Shown here: piece after piece, positions 40,278 through 49,589 of the stretch | Numbering within the stretch: the first letter of the stretch is position 1 | How the letters are laid out: every line of letters begins with the position of its first letter | Assembly: GCA_016197205.1 (NCBI GenBank) | Contig: JACPWG010000019.1 | Span: forward strand, 1 to 50,053 | Length of the DNA: 50,053 bases | Direction: 5' to 3' | From: Planctomycetota bacterium | Lineage (GTDB): Bacteria > Planctomycetota > MHYJ01 > WSZJ01 > JACPWG01 | Notes under the pieces: generated by a model | What the model was told of the DNA's origin: nothing | Seen by the model: the letters and a program-made list of their open reading frames with translations, nothing else | Databases searched by the model: none | Made by a program: the position numbers and the translations under genes

Positions 40278-43200
40278 CTACCGGCCGCCCGGTCCCACGA
40301 GCTTCTCCCAGCGGGGATCGGCCCGGAGCGGCGCGAGGAGCGGGTCCTCCCGGAGCGCGGCAGGGGTAATGCCGGCCGTCACCGCCCGCTCCAGTGCTGC
40401 GAAGCCGAGGTCGCGCAGCCGACGGGCCTCCTCGGGCCGCGCGGGCCCGCCCTCCAGGGCCCACGCGAGCCTCGCGGCCTCCAGGTCGGTCTTCCCCCCG
40501 GCGTCGGGCACGCCGGCCTCGAGGGTCTCCAGGAAGGGGAGGCAGACGAACGGCGCGAGCAGCGCCCAACTCGCCTCGTCCCTGGGCGGCCGGAAGCGTG
40601 CAAGCGCCTCGACGGCGCGCGCCTTGTGCTCCGCTCCACCCGGCCGTCGGGCCAGGGCCGCTTCCGCGATCGCCAGCCCGAAAAAGGGAGACGGAGGACA
40701 CTCGGCCCGGACCAGGGCCTCCCGGAAGCGCCCGCCCGCCTTCTCGTATTCCGCGTCGCAGGGTCGACCGGCGGCCTCCAGGACGCGGGCGATCCAGAGC
40801 AGCACCAGGCCGTGGCCGTTCGGCGCCCCGGCGTATTTCGTGTCCAGCTTCAGGTCGCGGAGCGCAGCCTCCTCCGCCTGCCGGAGCCGCGGCATCGGAT
40901 CGGCGCTCGCCGCGCACTCCCGGATCGCCAGGTAGAGATGGCAGATCGCGAGCTCGGGGAGCGGGTGGTCACCGGGCGTTCCCGCGAACCGGTCCCGCAC
41001 GCTCTCCAGGTCGGAAATCGCCGCACGAAAGAAGTCTTCCGGGTCCGCGCCCCTCTTCTGGGCGGCCGCGCCGAGCCAGAAGCGCGCGTAGCCCCGGTAC
41101 TGGAGGGCCCAGGGGTTGCCGGGCTCGACCGCGAGCCCCTCCGTATAGCAGCGGACGGCGGCCTGGAACGCGGGCCCGTCATCGCGGCCGTGCGCGCGGA
41201 GGGCGTCGGCGAGGTCCACGTAGTGATGCCCGAGCTGGGTGTAGGCGCGCGAATAGCGAGGATCGCTGCGGAGCGCGGACTCCAGGAGCTCCACCGCTCG
41301 GCGCGCCGCCTCCGTCGGGTCCTCCTTCGTCGTGGACAGGGAACAGGCAAGCCCGTTCCAGAGCTTCCCTCTCAGGTAAAGACCTGAGGCGTCCTGGAAG
41401 CGGCCGGACGGCTCCTCGAGGAGTCGGATCCCTTCTCGGTACCGAGCGCAGGCGGTCTGCTCGTTCCGCTCGCGGTCCTCCTCGCCCCAGAGCCAGAGCG
41501 CCTGCGCACTCAGCACGGCCACGAGCTCGTCGTCGGCGCCCCAGGACGCCGCCTGCCGGGCCTCCCGAAGCGCGAGGTCGAGGTGCGGGCGGACGTCCTC
41601 GGGGTCGCGGCGCCGGCACGCCAGACGAATGCGGGCCTCCGCCCGGGCGAGCCAGGCGACGCCGAACCCGGCGCCGACGAAGGTCGCGCGCTCGAGTTTC
41701 AGCGCGGCTTCCGCGAGCCGGTCCGGCGCGGCAGCCGATCCGGGTCCCGCCTGCGCACCCGCCGGCGCGGTCAGGGCCCCTCCCGCAGGGGCGTGCGTCC
41801 GCCCGGCCGCGTCTGTAACCTCGCGAAGGCAGGCCAGCCCCCAGAGCCACCAGGCCTCCTCGGAGAGCTCCAGCGTGGTCACGGTCTCCGCCGCGGTCGC
41901 GGCCTCCGGCCAGTTTCCGTGGACGGCGCAGAGATACGCCCGCAAGAGGGCCGCCTCCGCCTCGGACGTCGAGGCCCCATGCACGGCCGAGAGGTCGGCC
42001 TCGGCCGCGAAGCGCAGCTCCCGCAGGGCCGGGTCGAGTTTCTCCACTTCGCCGGGGTCCGGCGCGAAGCTCGGATCAATGATCGCGGTGGGTCGGTGTC
42101 GCTCCACGCCGTTGTGATAGAGCACGGCCAGCACGCGACCGCGCTCCGCCCGCGCGAGCGGCCACTCCGGCGCGAGCGCGACCGCACGATCCAGGTCCGG
42201 CCGGGCCTGGGCATTCATCCCGCGCAACGCTCGGAGCCGACCGCTCGCGAGGAACGCCGCCGCGCAGTTCGCATCGAGCGCGAACAGCGCCTTCGTCTCC
42301 TCCCGTACGGCCTCGTCGGCCCCGTCGAGCCGCTTCCGATTCCCGACACGCCGCGCCTGCCGTGCCTCCTCCACGACCTCCCGCAAGCGCACGAGCCGGG
42401 AGGCGATCTCGGCGCGGAGCTCCGCGCGCCCGTGCAGCGTCAGTGCGCCCACCGCCACGGCACAGGCGACCACGGCCCCCGCCACCGCGAGGCCGCTCCA
42501 ACGCCGGCTCACCCAGCGCCCCGCCCGCGAAATCGCGGACGGCGGGGAAGCCTCGATCGGCTCGCCTTCCAGGAAGCGCCCGAGGTCCGACGAGAAGTCC
42601 CGCGCGCTCGCATACCGCTTGTGAGGTTCCTTCTCCAGGCACTTCAGGCAGATCGTCTCGAGGTCCCGATGCACCCGTCGCGCTCCGGACACTCGTCCCG
42701 GCGGCGTCGGGTCCTGCCGAAGCACCGCGGCCAGCAGGGAGATGACACTCAGGCCGTCGAAGGGGGGTTTCCCCGCGATGTGCTGGTACAGGATGACGCC
42801 CAGGCTCCACAGATCGCTCGCAGGACCGACCTCCTCCGGCTGTCCGGAGGCCTGTTCGGGGGACATGTACCGCGGCGTCCCCATGACCGCCCCGGTCAGG
42901 GTCAGTGCGGCGCCGTCGTTCGCGCGCACCTCCTTCACGAGGCCGAAGTCCGTGACATACGGGTGCCCCTCGCGATCGAGGAGAAGGTTGCCGGGCTTCA
43001 CGTCCCGGTGAACGAGGCCCGCGTCGTGTGCCGCTTGGAGTGCAAGCCCGACATCGCGAAGGACCTCGAGGAAGCGGCGCGTGGGGAGGCGTTTCCCCGC
43101 CTTGTCCAGGTCCTCCCCTTCGATGAAGTCCATCGTAAAATACGGCCGGCCCTCGTGGACGCCCACGTCGTGGACCTGGACGATGTTGGGGTGGCGCAGG

Positions 43201-43937
43201 CGCGCGGCCGAACGGGCCTCGCGCCGGAAGCGCCCGACCGCCTCGGGGTTCTCCTGCGCTTCGCCCGACATGACCTTGAGGGCCACCACACGGCCGAGCT
43301 CGGAGTCCCATGCCTTGTAGACGATGCCCATGCCGCCGCGGCCCAGCTCTTGAAGGAGCCGATGCCTGCCGAAGGGGCGATCGAGCGGCGTGCCCGTCGG
43401 CGGCGCGGGCTGGGGTGAAGCGGCGGGTCCCGTCGCGGGGGCGGGGGCGGGGGAGGACACGGATGACGAGGCAGGTCCGACGGCGGACCGGGCCGGTTGG
43501 GAAGGGACCGGCGTCAGCAGCGTCGCCGGCACGGCGGCAGGTTCCTCGCCGATCCAACTGCTCGCGACCACGAGCGTGGGAGGGACGGCCTCCGCCGAGG
43601 GAGCGCGATCGGCCGCGACGGGCGTCGGGGGATCCGGGGCCGGGCTCGAGCTCGAGCCGAGGCCGGGCGGGCGCGTCGGGGGGAGGGTCGCAGCGGGGCG
43701 GGGGACAAGCAGCGTCTCCGCGAGCCGTGCCGGCTCGGGAGAGCGCGCGAGGACTGCGAGAGCGGTCGCGGAAAGGAAACCCTCCCGCACGAGGAATTCG
43801 CGGAGCGGCGGCGGAGAGCCGCCCGCCCCCTCGAGCTTCTCGCGGCGGCGAAGGGCCTCGCTCAAGGCCTCGGTCGTGAGCAGCCCCTCGCGGACGGCGC
43901 GGTCGCAGAGGAGGCGTTCCTCGGTGGACGGGCCCAT
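40278..43937 (-). CDS. Receptor-type Ser/Thr kinase with TPR domain
   Basis: A 1219-residue kinase. Residues 1-65 are a short helical helper domain (LLCDRAVREGLLTTEALSEAL), then a Pro/Ala/Ser-rich linker to about 180. The Hanks kinase domain (about 184-445) has GRGGMGIVYKA, VALKVM, HRDVKPGN, TDFGLVKE, GTPRYMSPEQ and SDLWSLGVILYQ. One membrane segment (LAVAGAVVACAVAVGAL, about residue 485) is followed by a long C-terminal region of TPR-like helices (ARPDLDRAVALAPEWPLARAERG, CYTEGLAVEPGNPWALQYRGYA) that would lie outside the membrane or act as a sensor. GGAAGGGA lies about eight bases before ATG 43937. Autophosphorylating regulator is inferred; targets unknown. Confidence 0.92.
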   Translation of the reverse strand: MGPSTEERLLCDRAVREGLLTTEALSEALRRREKLEGAGGSPPPLREFLVREGFLSATALAVLARSPEPARLAETLLVPRPAATLPPTRPPGLGSSSSPAPDPPTPVAADRAPSAEAVPPTLVVASSWIGEEPAAVPATLLTPVPSQPARSAVGPASSSVSSPAPAPATGPAASPQPAPPTGTPLDRPFGRHRLLQELGRGGMGIVYKAWDSELGRVVALKVMSGEAQENPEAVGRFRREARSAARLRHPNIVQVHDVGVHEGRPYFTMDFIEGEDLDKAGKRLPTRRFLEVLRDVGLALQAAHDAGLVHRDVKPGNLLLDREGHPYVTDFGLVKEVRANDGAALTLTGAVMGTPRYMSPEQASGQPEEVGPASDLWSLGVILYQHIAGKPPFDGLSVISLLAAVLRQDPTPPGRVSGARRVHRDLETICLKCLEKEPHKRYASARDFSSDLGRFLEGEPIEASPPSAISRAGRWVSRRWSGLAVAGAVVACAVAVGALTLHGRAELRAEIASRLVRLREVVEEARQARRVGNRKRLDGADEAVREETKALFALDANCAAAFLASGRLRALRGMNAQARPDLDRAVALAPEWPLARAERGRVLAVLYHNGVERHRPTAIIDPSFAPDPGEVEKLDPALRELRFAAEADLSAVHGASTSEAEAALLRAYLCAVHGNWPEAATAAETVTTLELSEEAWWLWGLACLREVTDAAGRTHAPAGGALTAPAGAQAGPGSAAAPDRLAEAALKLERATFVGAGFGVAWLARAEARIRLACRRRDPEDVRPHLDLALREARQAASWGADDELVAVLSAQALWLWGEEDRERNEQTACARYREGIRLLEEPSGRFQDASGLYLRGKLWNGLACSLSTTKEDPTEAARRAVELLESALRSDPRYSRAYTQLGHHYVDLADALRAHGRDDGPAFQAAVRCYTEGLAVEPGNPWALQYRGYARFWLGAAAQKRGADPEDFFRAAISDLESVRDRFAGTPGDHPLPELAICHLYLAIRECAASADPMPRLRQAEEAALRDLKLDTKYAGAPNGHGLVLLWIARVLEAAGRPCDAEYEKAGGRFREALVRAECPPSPFFGLAIAEAALARRPGGAEHKARAVEALARFRPPRDEASWALLAPFVCLPFLETLEAGVPDAGGKTDLEAARLAWALEGGPARPEEARRLRDLGFAALERAVTAGITPAALREDPLLAPLRADPRWEKLVGPGGR

Positions 43938-44370
43938 GCGAAGCGGTCCCTTCCGCAAGCTGCCGAGGGGGCCCCCGCGGGCCGTGCGGCGTAACGTCGC
44001 CCCCCGCGAGGGTCCGCCTGCGAACGCGTCAGGCAAGAAACGCGCGGGCCCGAAGGTCGCACAGGGGCGCCCTGCCCGCGGGACTCTTCGCTCCAGGGGC
44101 GGTGCACCGTGCGCGCGCGGGTTTCGGCCCTCCCTCGCGGTCCGCTGCTTCGTGAGCTTGTTTCCCTTTGCGCCCGCACAAAAATAACTGCGCAGACTCA
44201 GACCTCGAGGCTCCTGGGGGCGCGGGCCGGAGGCCCGCGCCCCCAGGCATCGGTCGGTCCACGAAAATGTGAAGTAATTCTTGCGCGGGCGCTTTGCCTG
44301 GAGATGGCTGCTCGGGACCGCCGCCCGAAAGCGGCGGCCCCGAGCCTTGGCTTCTTCGTGCGGTCGAGGC
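43938..44370. repeat. Intergenic region with perfect palindrome
   Basis: No gene is seen. CCTGGGGGCGCGGGCC (44213-44228) and its perfect complement (44232-44247) form a 16-bp stem with a 3-nt loop. It lies downstream of the aldolase gene (on its strand) and upstream of the kinase gene, so it could serve as the aldolase terminator, but the same palindrome family appears at 12031 and 40197. Confidence 0.65.
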
Positions 44371-45426
44371 TTAGGCGACCGTGATGTCCTTGTTCGCGTA
44401 CACGTCCTGGACGGAGTGGATCAGCTTCACGCCATCGGCGAAGGGCTTCTGGAAGGCCTTGCGCCCGAGGATGAGGCCGGTGCCGCCCGCGCGCTTGTTG
44501 ATGACGGCCGTCTTGACGGACTCGAGGAGGTCGTTCTCTCCGCTCGCGCCGCCGGAGTTGATGAGGCCCATCCGGCCCATGTAGCAGTTGGCGAGCTGCC
44601 AGCGACACAGGTCGATCGGGTGGTCCGTCGTGAGCTTCTCATAGACGAGCTTGTGGGTCTTGCCGAACTTGAGCGCGAGATAGCCGCCGTTGTTCTCGGG
44701 CAGCTTCTGCTTGATGATGTCGGCCTCGATCGTGACGCCGAGGTGGTTCCCCTGGCCCGTCAGGTCCGCGGCCAGGTGGTAGTCCATATCCTTCGTCTTG
44801 AAGGAGTTGTTCCGGAGGTAGCACCAGAGGATCGTGCACATGCCGAGGTCGTGCGCCTGGCGGAAGGCCTCGGAGATCTCACCGATCTGGCGATTGCACT
44901 CGGGGGAGCCGAAGTAGATCGTGGCGCCGATGCCGACCGCGCCCATGTTCCACGCCTGCTTGACGTGGCACCACATCGACTGGTCGTGGATGGCCGGGAA
45001 GGACAGGAGCTGGTTGTGGTTGACCTTGAGGATGAAGGGGATCTTGTGGGCGTACTTGCGCGACATGGAGCCCAGCACGCCGAGGGTGCTGGCCACCGCG
45101 TTGCAGCCGCCCTCCATGGCCAGCTTGATGATGTTCTCCGGGTCCATGTACATCATGTTCGGGGCGAAGGACGAAGCCGCCGAGTGCTCAATGCCCTGGT
45201 CGACGGGGAGGATCGAGATGTACCCCGTGCCCGCGAGCCTGCCGCTGTTGAAGAGGGACGCGAGGCTCCGCAGGACCATCGGGTTCCGGTCCGTCTGCGC
45301 GTAGATGCGATCGATGAAGTCCGGGCCGGGCAGATGGAGCTCTTCCTTCTTGACGCCCTTGCAGGTGTAGCCAAGCAGGCTGGAGGCCTGCGCTCCGAGA
45401 AGGCTTTCAATGTCCTTCACCGTCAT
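44371..45426 (-). CDS. fbaB: Class I fructose-bisphosphate aldolase (DhnA type)
   Basis: A 351-residue Schiff-base aldolase of the DhnA/FbaB family, which splits fructose 1,6-bisphosphate into dihydroxyacetone phosphate and glyceraldehyde 3-phosphate. Typical blocks are [47 protein letters not shown] and the late [16 protein letters not shown] phosphate-binding segment; a candidate Schiff-base Lys lies in [17 protein letters not shown] lies about eight bases before the ATG at 45426. Monocistronic. Family assignment is strong; the direction of use (glycolysis or gluconeogenesis) cannot be told. Confidence 0.94.
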   Translation of the reverse strand: MTVKDIESLLGAQASSLLGYTCKGVKKEELHLPGPDFIDRIYAQTDRNPMVLRSLASLFNSGRLAGTGYISILPVDQGIEHSAASSFAPNMMYMDPENIIKLAMEGGCNAVASTLGVLGSMSRKYAHKIPFILKVNHNQLLSFPAIHDQSMWCHVKQAWNMGAVGIGATIYFGSPECNRQIGEISEAFRQAHDLGMCTILWCYLRNNSFKTKDMDYHLAADLTGQGNHLGVTIEADIIKQKLPENNGGYLALKFGKTHKLVYEKLTTDHPIDLCRWQLANCYMGRMGLINSGGASGENDLLESVKTAVINKRAGGTGLILGRKAFQKPFADGVKLIHSVQDVYANKDITVA

Positions 45427-45541
45427 GTGGATTTCTCCTCCCTAGTGTGGATCGGTGGGATTCGGGGTATACGCGAGGGCCGAATGGCCCTTCCAACACG
45501 GTGCAAGGTCGGCGGCGTACGCCGGAGAACGAGGCCCGCAC

Positions 45542-47272
45542 TCAGACGGGCGGCGGCGTGCCCGGGGGCCGCGATCGGGCCTCGCCGGGCTCTTCCGTGC
45601 CAGGGAGGGGAACGCGGGCGGTCGGCGTGGCGGAGGTCCGGGTGCCGGCATCGGCTTCGCTGGGACGGACGGGCACCTGGATCGGCACGGTCGCCGTGGA
45701 GACCGGGAGCACGGCCGGCGGCTGCGCGTGGCCGGACGCGAGTTCCGCGTACACCGGCGCGAGCGCCCCGCGCTCCTGCAGCCGGAGGAGCGCGTCGCAC
45801 ACGCGGGGATCGAACTGACTGCCGCGGCACCGCTGGACCTCGGAGAGAGCCAGGTCGGCCGGCATGCACGGCTTGTAGGAACGCTCAGTCACCATCGCGT
45901 CCCACGCGTCTGCGACGGCGATCGTCCGGGCCATGAGCGGGATCGCCTCTCCGAGCAACCCGTCGGGGTAGCCCTTGCCATCCGGCCGCTCGTGGTGGTA
46001 CTTGATCGCCGACAGGACCCGCTCGTTCTGCGCGAATTCCCGGAGGATTTTCTCGCTGATGGCGGGATGCTTTTTCATCACTTCGTATTCGGCCGGCGTC
46101 AGACGCCCGGCCTTCTGGATGATCGCTTCCGGGATCCCGATCTTCCCGACGTCGTGCAGGATCGCGGCCATCTGCATGAACTCCAGCTCGGCGTCGGACA
46201 TCCCCACCTCCTCGGCCAAAAGCATCGCCAGGCGCGCGACCCGCTCCGAATGCCCGCTCGTGTAAGGGTCTTTCGCCTCGATCGCCGCGACGAGGGCGCG
46301 CACCGAGTTGAGCGACAACGTGCGCAGTTCGTTCGAAAGCCAGAGCCGCTCGATGGCGAGCCCGACCTCCTTGCCGATCGCGCCGAGGAGATCGAGGTCA
46401 GCCTCCTGGAAGCCGGAGCTGGAATCGGTCGCATAGTCGAGGTAGATCGCCCCGAGCGTCCGCTGCTGCGCCTCGAGGGGGACGCAGAGCACCGACTTGA
46501 TCCGGTAGTCGCAGATCGACTTCGACGAGGCGAAGCGCTCGTCCGACTGCGGATCGTTCGTGAGGACCGCCAGCCCCCCCTTCACGCAACTCTCGATCAC
46601 CGTCCGCGAAAGCGGGATCCGGTTGGACTGCGCCCGCGAGTCCCGGATCCAGACGACCTTGGAGTCCAGCGCCTCCGCCCCCTCGCGGGCGAGCAAGAGC
46701 ACGCCGGCGTCGGGCTTGAAGGCGTCGCAGATCTCCTTCATCACCTGCTCGAGCATCGGCTCCGCGACCCGCGCCGTGGAGAGGATGTTGCTCACGCGGT
46801 AGAGGATGGTGAGGGCCCGGTTCAGCCGGTCCATCTTCTCGCCCGCGTACACCTCGATGATCGAGTCGATGAAGAGCCGCTCGGTCTTCTGCAGCTTCTT
46901 GTAGATGTCGCCGGCTTTTTTCTGGAAGGGCTCGTCGACGAACCGGACGGAGTCCTGCGGCGGGCGGGACTGGTCGTCGCGCTGGAAGACGAGCTGCATC
47001 ACCATCTGGCCCGCGACCACCATGTCGTCCTGCAGCAGGGCACTGGAGGCGATCTTCTGCCCGTTGACGTAGGTGCCGTTCGTCGAGCCGAGATCCGTGA
47101 GGATCGCGTTCTTGCCGTCCCACTCGAGGGCGAAATGGCGGCGGGAGACCCCGACCTCGCCGAGCAGGACGTCGCAGCCCTCGCCGTTGCCGAACGTGAG
47201 CCGCCTCCCGCTCGGCAGGGGGTAGCTCGTGCCGGCACCCCTTCCCTTCACCATCTTGAGACACGCTTGCAT
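45542..47272 (-). CDS. FHA-GAF-HD-GYP signalling protein
   Basis: A 576-residue soluble signalling protein. An FHA domain at about 20-95 (RRLTFGNGEGCDVLLG, VSRRHFALEWDG, LGSTNGTYVNGQKI) binds phosphothreonine. A GAF domain at about 160-310 (AGVLLLAREGAEALDSK, RIKSVLCVPLEAQQ, LGAIYLDYA) may sense a small ligand. The HD-GYP domain at about 325-500 has AILHDVGKIGIP and HHERPDGKGYPDGL; known members degrade c-di-GMP. A Pro/Thr-rich tail of about 60 residues follows. The FHA domain links it to Ser/Thr kinases such as those at 25.8 and 40.3 kb. The start is the ATG at 47272, just before the FHA strand; its ribosome-binding site is weak. Confidence 0.93.
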   Translation of the reverse strand: MQACLKMVKGRGAGTSYPLPSGRRLTFGNGEGCDVLLGEVGVSRRHFALEWDGKNAILTDLGSTNGTYVNGQKIASSALLQDDMVVAGQMVMQLVFQRDDQSRPPQDSVRFVDEPFQKKAGDIYKKLQKTERLFIDSIIEVYAGEKMDRLNRALTILYRVSNILSTARVAEPMLEQVMKEICDAFKPDAGVLLLAREGAEALDSKVVWIRDSRAQSNRIPLSRTVIESCVKGGLAVLTNDPQSDERFASSKSICDYRIKSVLCVPLEAQQRTLGAIYLDYATDSSSGFQEADLDLLGAIGKEVGLAIERLWLSNELRTLSLNSVRALVAAIEAKDPYTSGHSERVARLAMLLAEEVGMSDAELEFMQMAAILHDVGKIGIPEAIIQKAGRLTPAEYEVMKKHPAISEKILREFAQNERVLSAIKYHHERPDGKGYPDGLLGEAIPLMARTIAVADAWDAMVTERSYKPCMPADLALSEVQRCRGSQFDPRVCDALLRLQERGALAPVYAELASGHAQPPAVLPVSTATVPIQVPVRPSEADAGTRTSATPTARVPLPGTEEPGEARSRPPGTPPPV

Positions 47273-47352
47273 GGCGGGCCCTGAAGCGACCTTGTCCGGG
47301 ACGTGACAAAGGCCGAACAGGATATCCGGCGGACCCCGCGCCGTCAAGCAGT

Positions 47353-49143
47353 TTACCGAGGCCCGCTCTGCCGGCGAAGCTCCTCCTCGACCCGGAGCAG
47401 CACCTCGTCCCGCGTCCGCCGGTAGTAGGGGACCCGCTCTCCGTGCTTGGCGGACGGGCTCCCGGCCGCGGCCAGGGTCCCCTCCTCGTAGGCGCGGCGA
47501 AGGCAGTCGGCCGCGACCCGGAAGGCGTGCGCGGCCTGCGGAAAGAAGAAGCGCAGCGTGGAGGAGCCCGCGTAGGCCTTGAGCCGCGGGTCGAGCGCCG
47601 TGAGGCGCCCCAACCACCCCCCGCCCCATGCCGCCCAGGCGGCCTTCGCCCGGGCGCTCGCCGCGGCCGCGCCGGCCGCTCCCGCGCCCCCAGCCGACGC
47701 CGCGAGCCGCTCGTCCAGTTCCCGCGCCAGGTCCCGCGCATCCTTGAGGTCCCGCTGGACGGCCTCGCACGCGCGCCGTCGCTCCGCCTCGATCACGCTC
47801 GAAAGGTACTCCCGTCCGCGGGCGACACGCCCGGCCGGTCCCCCCTCCCGCCCGCCCGCGGCCCGCCCTCCGGCCGCGCCGCCGGCGAGGTCGCGCAGGC
47901 CTTCGACGAGGTCGCGCCAGCGCGCTTCGAAATCCGGGAACCCCTCGACGAGCGCGCTGCCGCGGTACCGGTCGACCGAGCCCGCGAGTCTCTCCAGGCG
48001 CTGCTTCCACGCCACCAGCCAGGCCGACCGGTCCTCCGCGCCGCCCGGCAAAGGCGCCGCGCCCGGACGCGCCCCGCCGTTCTTCGCCGCCGCCGCCCTC
48101 TCCGCCGCTTCCGCCCGCGCCCGCGCTTCCCGCTCCGCCCCCAGCTCCTCGAACTCGAGCAGGTCACGATACAAGTCGAAGCACTCGGGAGGACGCGCGA
48201 CGAAACGTTCCCGCTCCTCCACCTCGCGACAGCGCCGCCCGACCTCTTCCACGCACTCCTGTGCGAGCAGGGCTAGGCCCGAGACCGGTTCCGCGAAGCT
48301 GGGCAGCTCGCCGAGACAGTTGTACTTCTCGGCCAGCTCCCGAGCATATTGCCGGAACATGTAGCGCAACAGACGCGCAAGCGCGGCCAGGTCCTCGACC
48401 GAGTCCGGGTAGCGCGGGGACACGACGGACGCCGGCCCCCAGCGGGCGTTCACCTTCGCCGCCTCCTCCAGACCCCGGTGGGCGGCGGTGACCCAGGCCC
48501 GGAACTCCTCCTGCTTGAACTTCGCCTCCGCCGCGCGAAAGGCCCGACTCTTCGCCTCGAGGTCGTCGTAGAGCGCCTTGAGGCGGCTCAGCATGTCCGC
48601 GACGTAGGCCTTCTCCTCGCGGGCCTCGGCCTGCTCCGCCTCCGGGGGGCCGAACTGGAACGCCGACACGGCATCCGCGGGCGCGGCGCCCGCCAGCAGG
48701 GCCGCCAGGGAAGGGGCCTGGTCCGAGGGGGAGAAGCGCACCGCGACCTCGTACCGACCCGCGAGCGCCCGCCGGCGGAAGGGGCCGAGCTGCAGCCGGA
48801 AGCGGCCGTCGAGGACCTCGCAACGGGCCCAGCTCTCCGGACAGATCCGCCCGGAGAAGCGCAGGCAGGCGAGGAGCAGCGTGCGATCAGGAAGCGGCGC
48901 CGCGCCCTCGACGGCGACCTGGAGGTCGTTCCGGCCGGCGACGGGAACCGGGGTCGCGACGACTTCGAGCCGCACGGGATCCGGCGCCGCCCGGGCAAGG
49001 GACGCGACCAGCAGACTCGCGCAAAGCGCGAGCGACGCCGGGAGAGGTAGCCCACGCCTCCCGCGGCGATCGGCGCCGCGACGTGCGCGCAGGCGAGCAG
49101 GAGGGGAGCACGGTACCCTACCGCGGCTGCCGGCCGCAACCAA
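47353..49143 (-). CDS. Exported helical/coiled-coil protein of unknown function
   Basis: A protein of about 596 residues that I do not recognise. A signal peptide is clear (LPLPASLALCASLLVASLARAAPDP), followed by a beta-like domain of about 130 residues (RLEVVATPVPVAGRNDLQV, RTLLLACLRFSGRICPESW) and then mainly long charged helices (SRLKALYDDLEAKSRAFRAAEAKF, ELGAEREARARAEAAERAAA). The reading frame stays open to 49413, but those bases are repeat words; the only likely start near the signal peptide is a TTG at 49143. The start is therefore uncertain. It lies 80 bp upstream of the FHA-GAF-HD-GYP gene and may share its transcript. Confidence 0.65.
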   Translation of the reverse strand: MVAAGSRGRVPCSPPARLRARRGADRRGRRGLPLPASLALCASLLVASLARAAPDPVRLEVVATPVPVAGRNDLQVAVEGAAPLPDRTLLLACLRFSGRICPESWARCEVLDGRFRLQLGPFRRRALAGRYEVAVRFSPSDQAPSLAALLAGAAPADAVSAFQFGPPEAEQAEAREEKAYVADMLSRLKALYDDLEAKSRAFRAAEAKFKQEEFRAWVTAAHRGLEEAAKVNARWGPASVVSPRYPDSVEDLAALARLLRYMFRQYARELAEKYNCLGELPSFAEPVSGLALLAQECVEEVGRRCREVEERERFVARPPECFDLYRDLLEFEELGAEREARARAEAAERAAAAKNGGARPGAAPLPGGAEDRSAWLVAWKQRLERLAGSVDRYRGSALVEGFPDFEARWRDLVEGLRDLAGGAAGGRAAGGREGGPAGRVARGREYLSSVIEAERRRACEAVQRDLKDARDLARELDERLAASAGGAGAAGAAAASARAKAAWAAWGGGWLGRLTALDPRLKAYAGSSTLRFFFPQAAHAFRVAADCLRRAYEEGTLAAAGSPSAKHGERVPYYRRTRDEVLLRVEEELRRQSGPR

Positions 49144-49589
49144 TGCCCGCTGCCGAATGACCAAACTCCAACTCGGCGCTTGCGCCCGAAACCCAATCCG
49201 GTCGAGCCTCAGCTTGCCCGCGATCCAAGGGGCGCAACAGACGAATGACCAAGGCCCAATTTCCAATGACCAATCAATGACGAATTCCCAATGCCCAAAA
49301 CGGGTTGTGCGAAGGCCTGACGAAATCTGGAAAAGAGTTCGCGAAGTCGACCGGTAGGGAGCCAGTGACCGATGCCCCATCAAGGACCAGGCCCGAATGA
49401 CCAAACTGGACATCTGACCGGCGTCAAGACCGCGGCCCCGTCATCCTTCCTCACTGTTGGAGCGTAAGCCCTAGGTCATTGGGCTTTGGTCATTGATTGG
49501 TCCTTGGCAAATGGTCCTTGGTCCTTGTCCCCCTACGCTGCGCGCATGCGACGCAAAGGTTGCGGCGGAATCGTCCACCGGGGCCGTCC
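49144..49589. repeat. Word-like intergenic repeats (CCAATGACCAAT)
   Basis: No gene is seen. Runs such as AATGACCAAGGCCCAATTTC, AATGACCAATCAATGAC and TTGGTCATTGATTGGTCCTT fill about 49235-49310 and 49470-49535 on both strands. CCGGTAGGGAGCCA near 49350 is a variant of the CCGGTAGGGGTCCA word at 107-120. The block is clearly lower in GC than the genes on either side. Confidence 0.7.
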
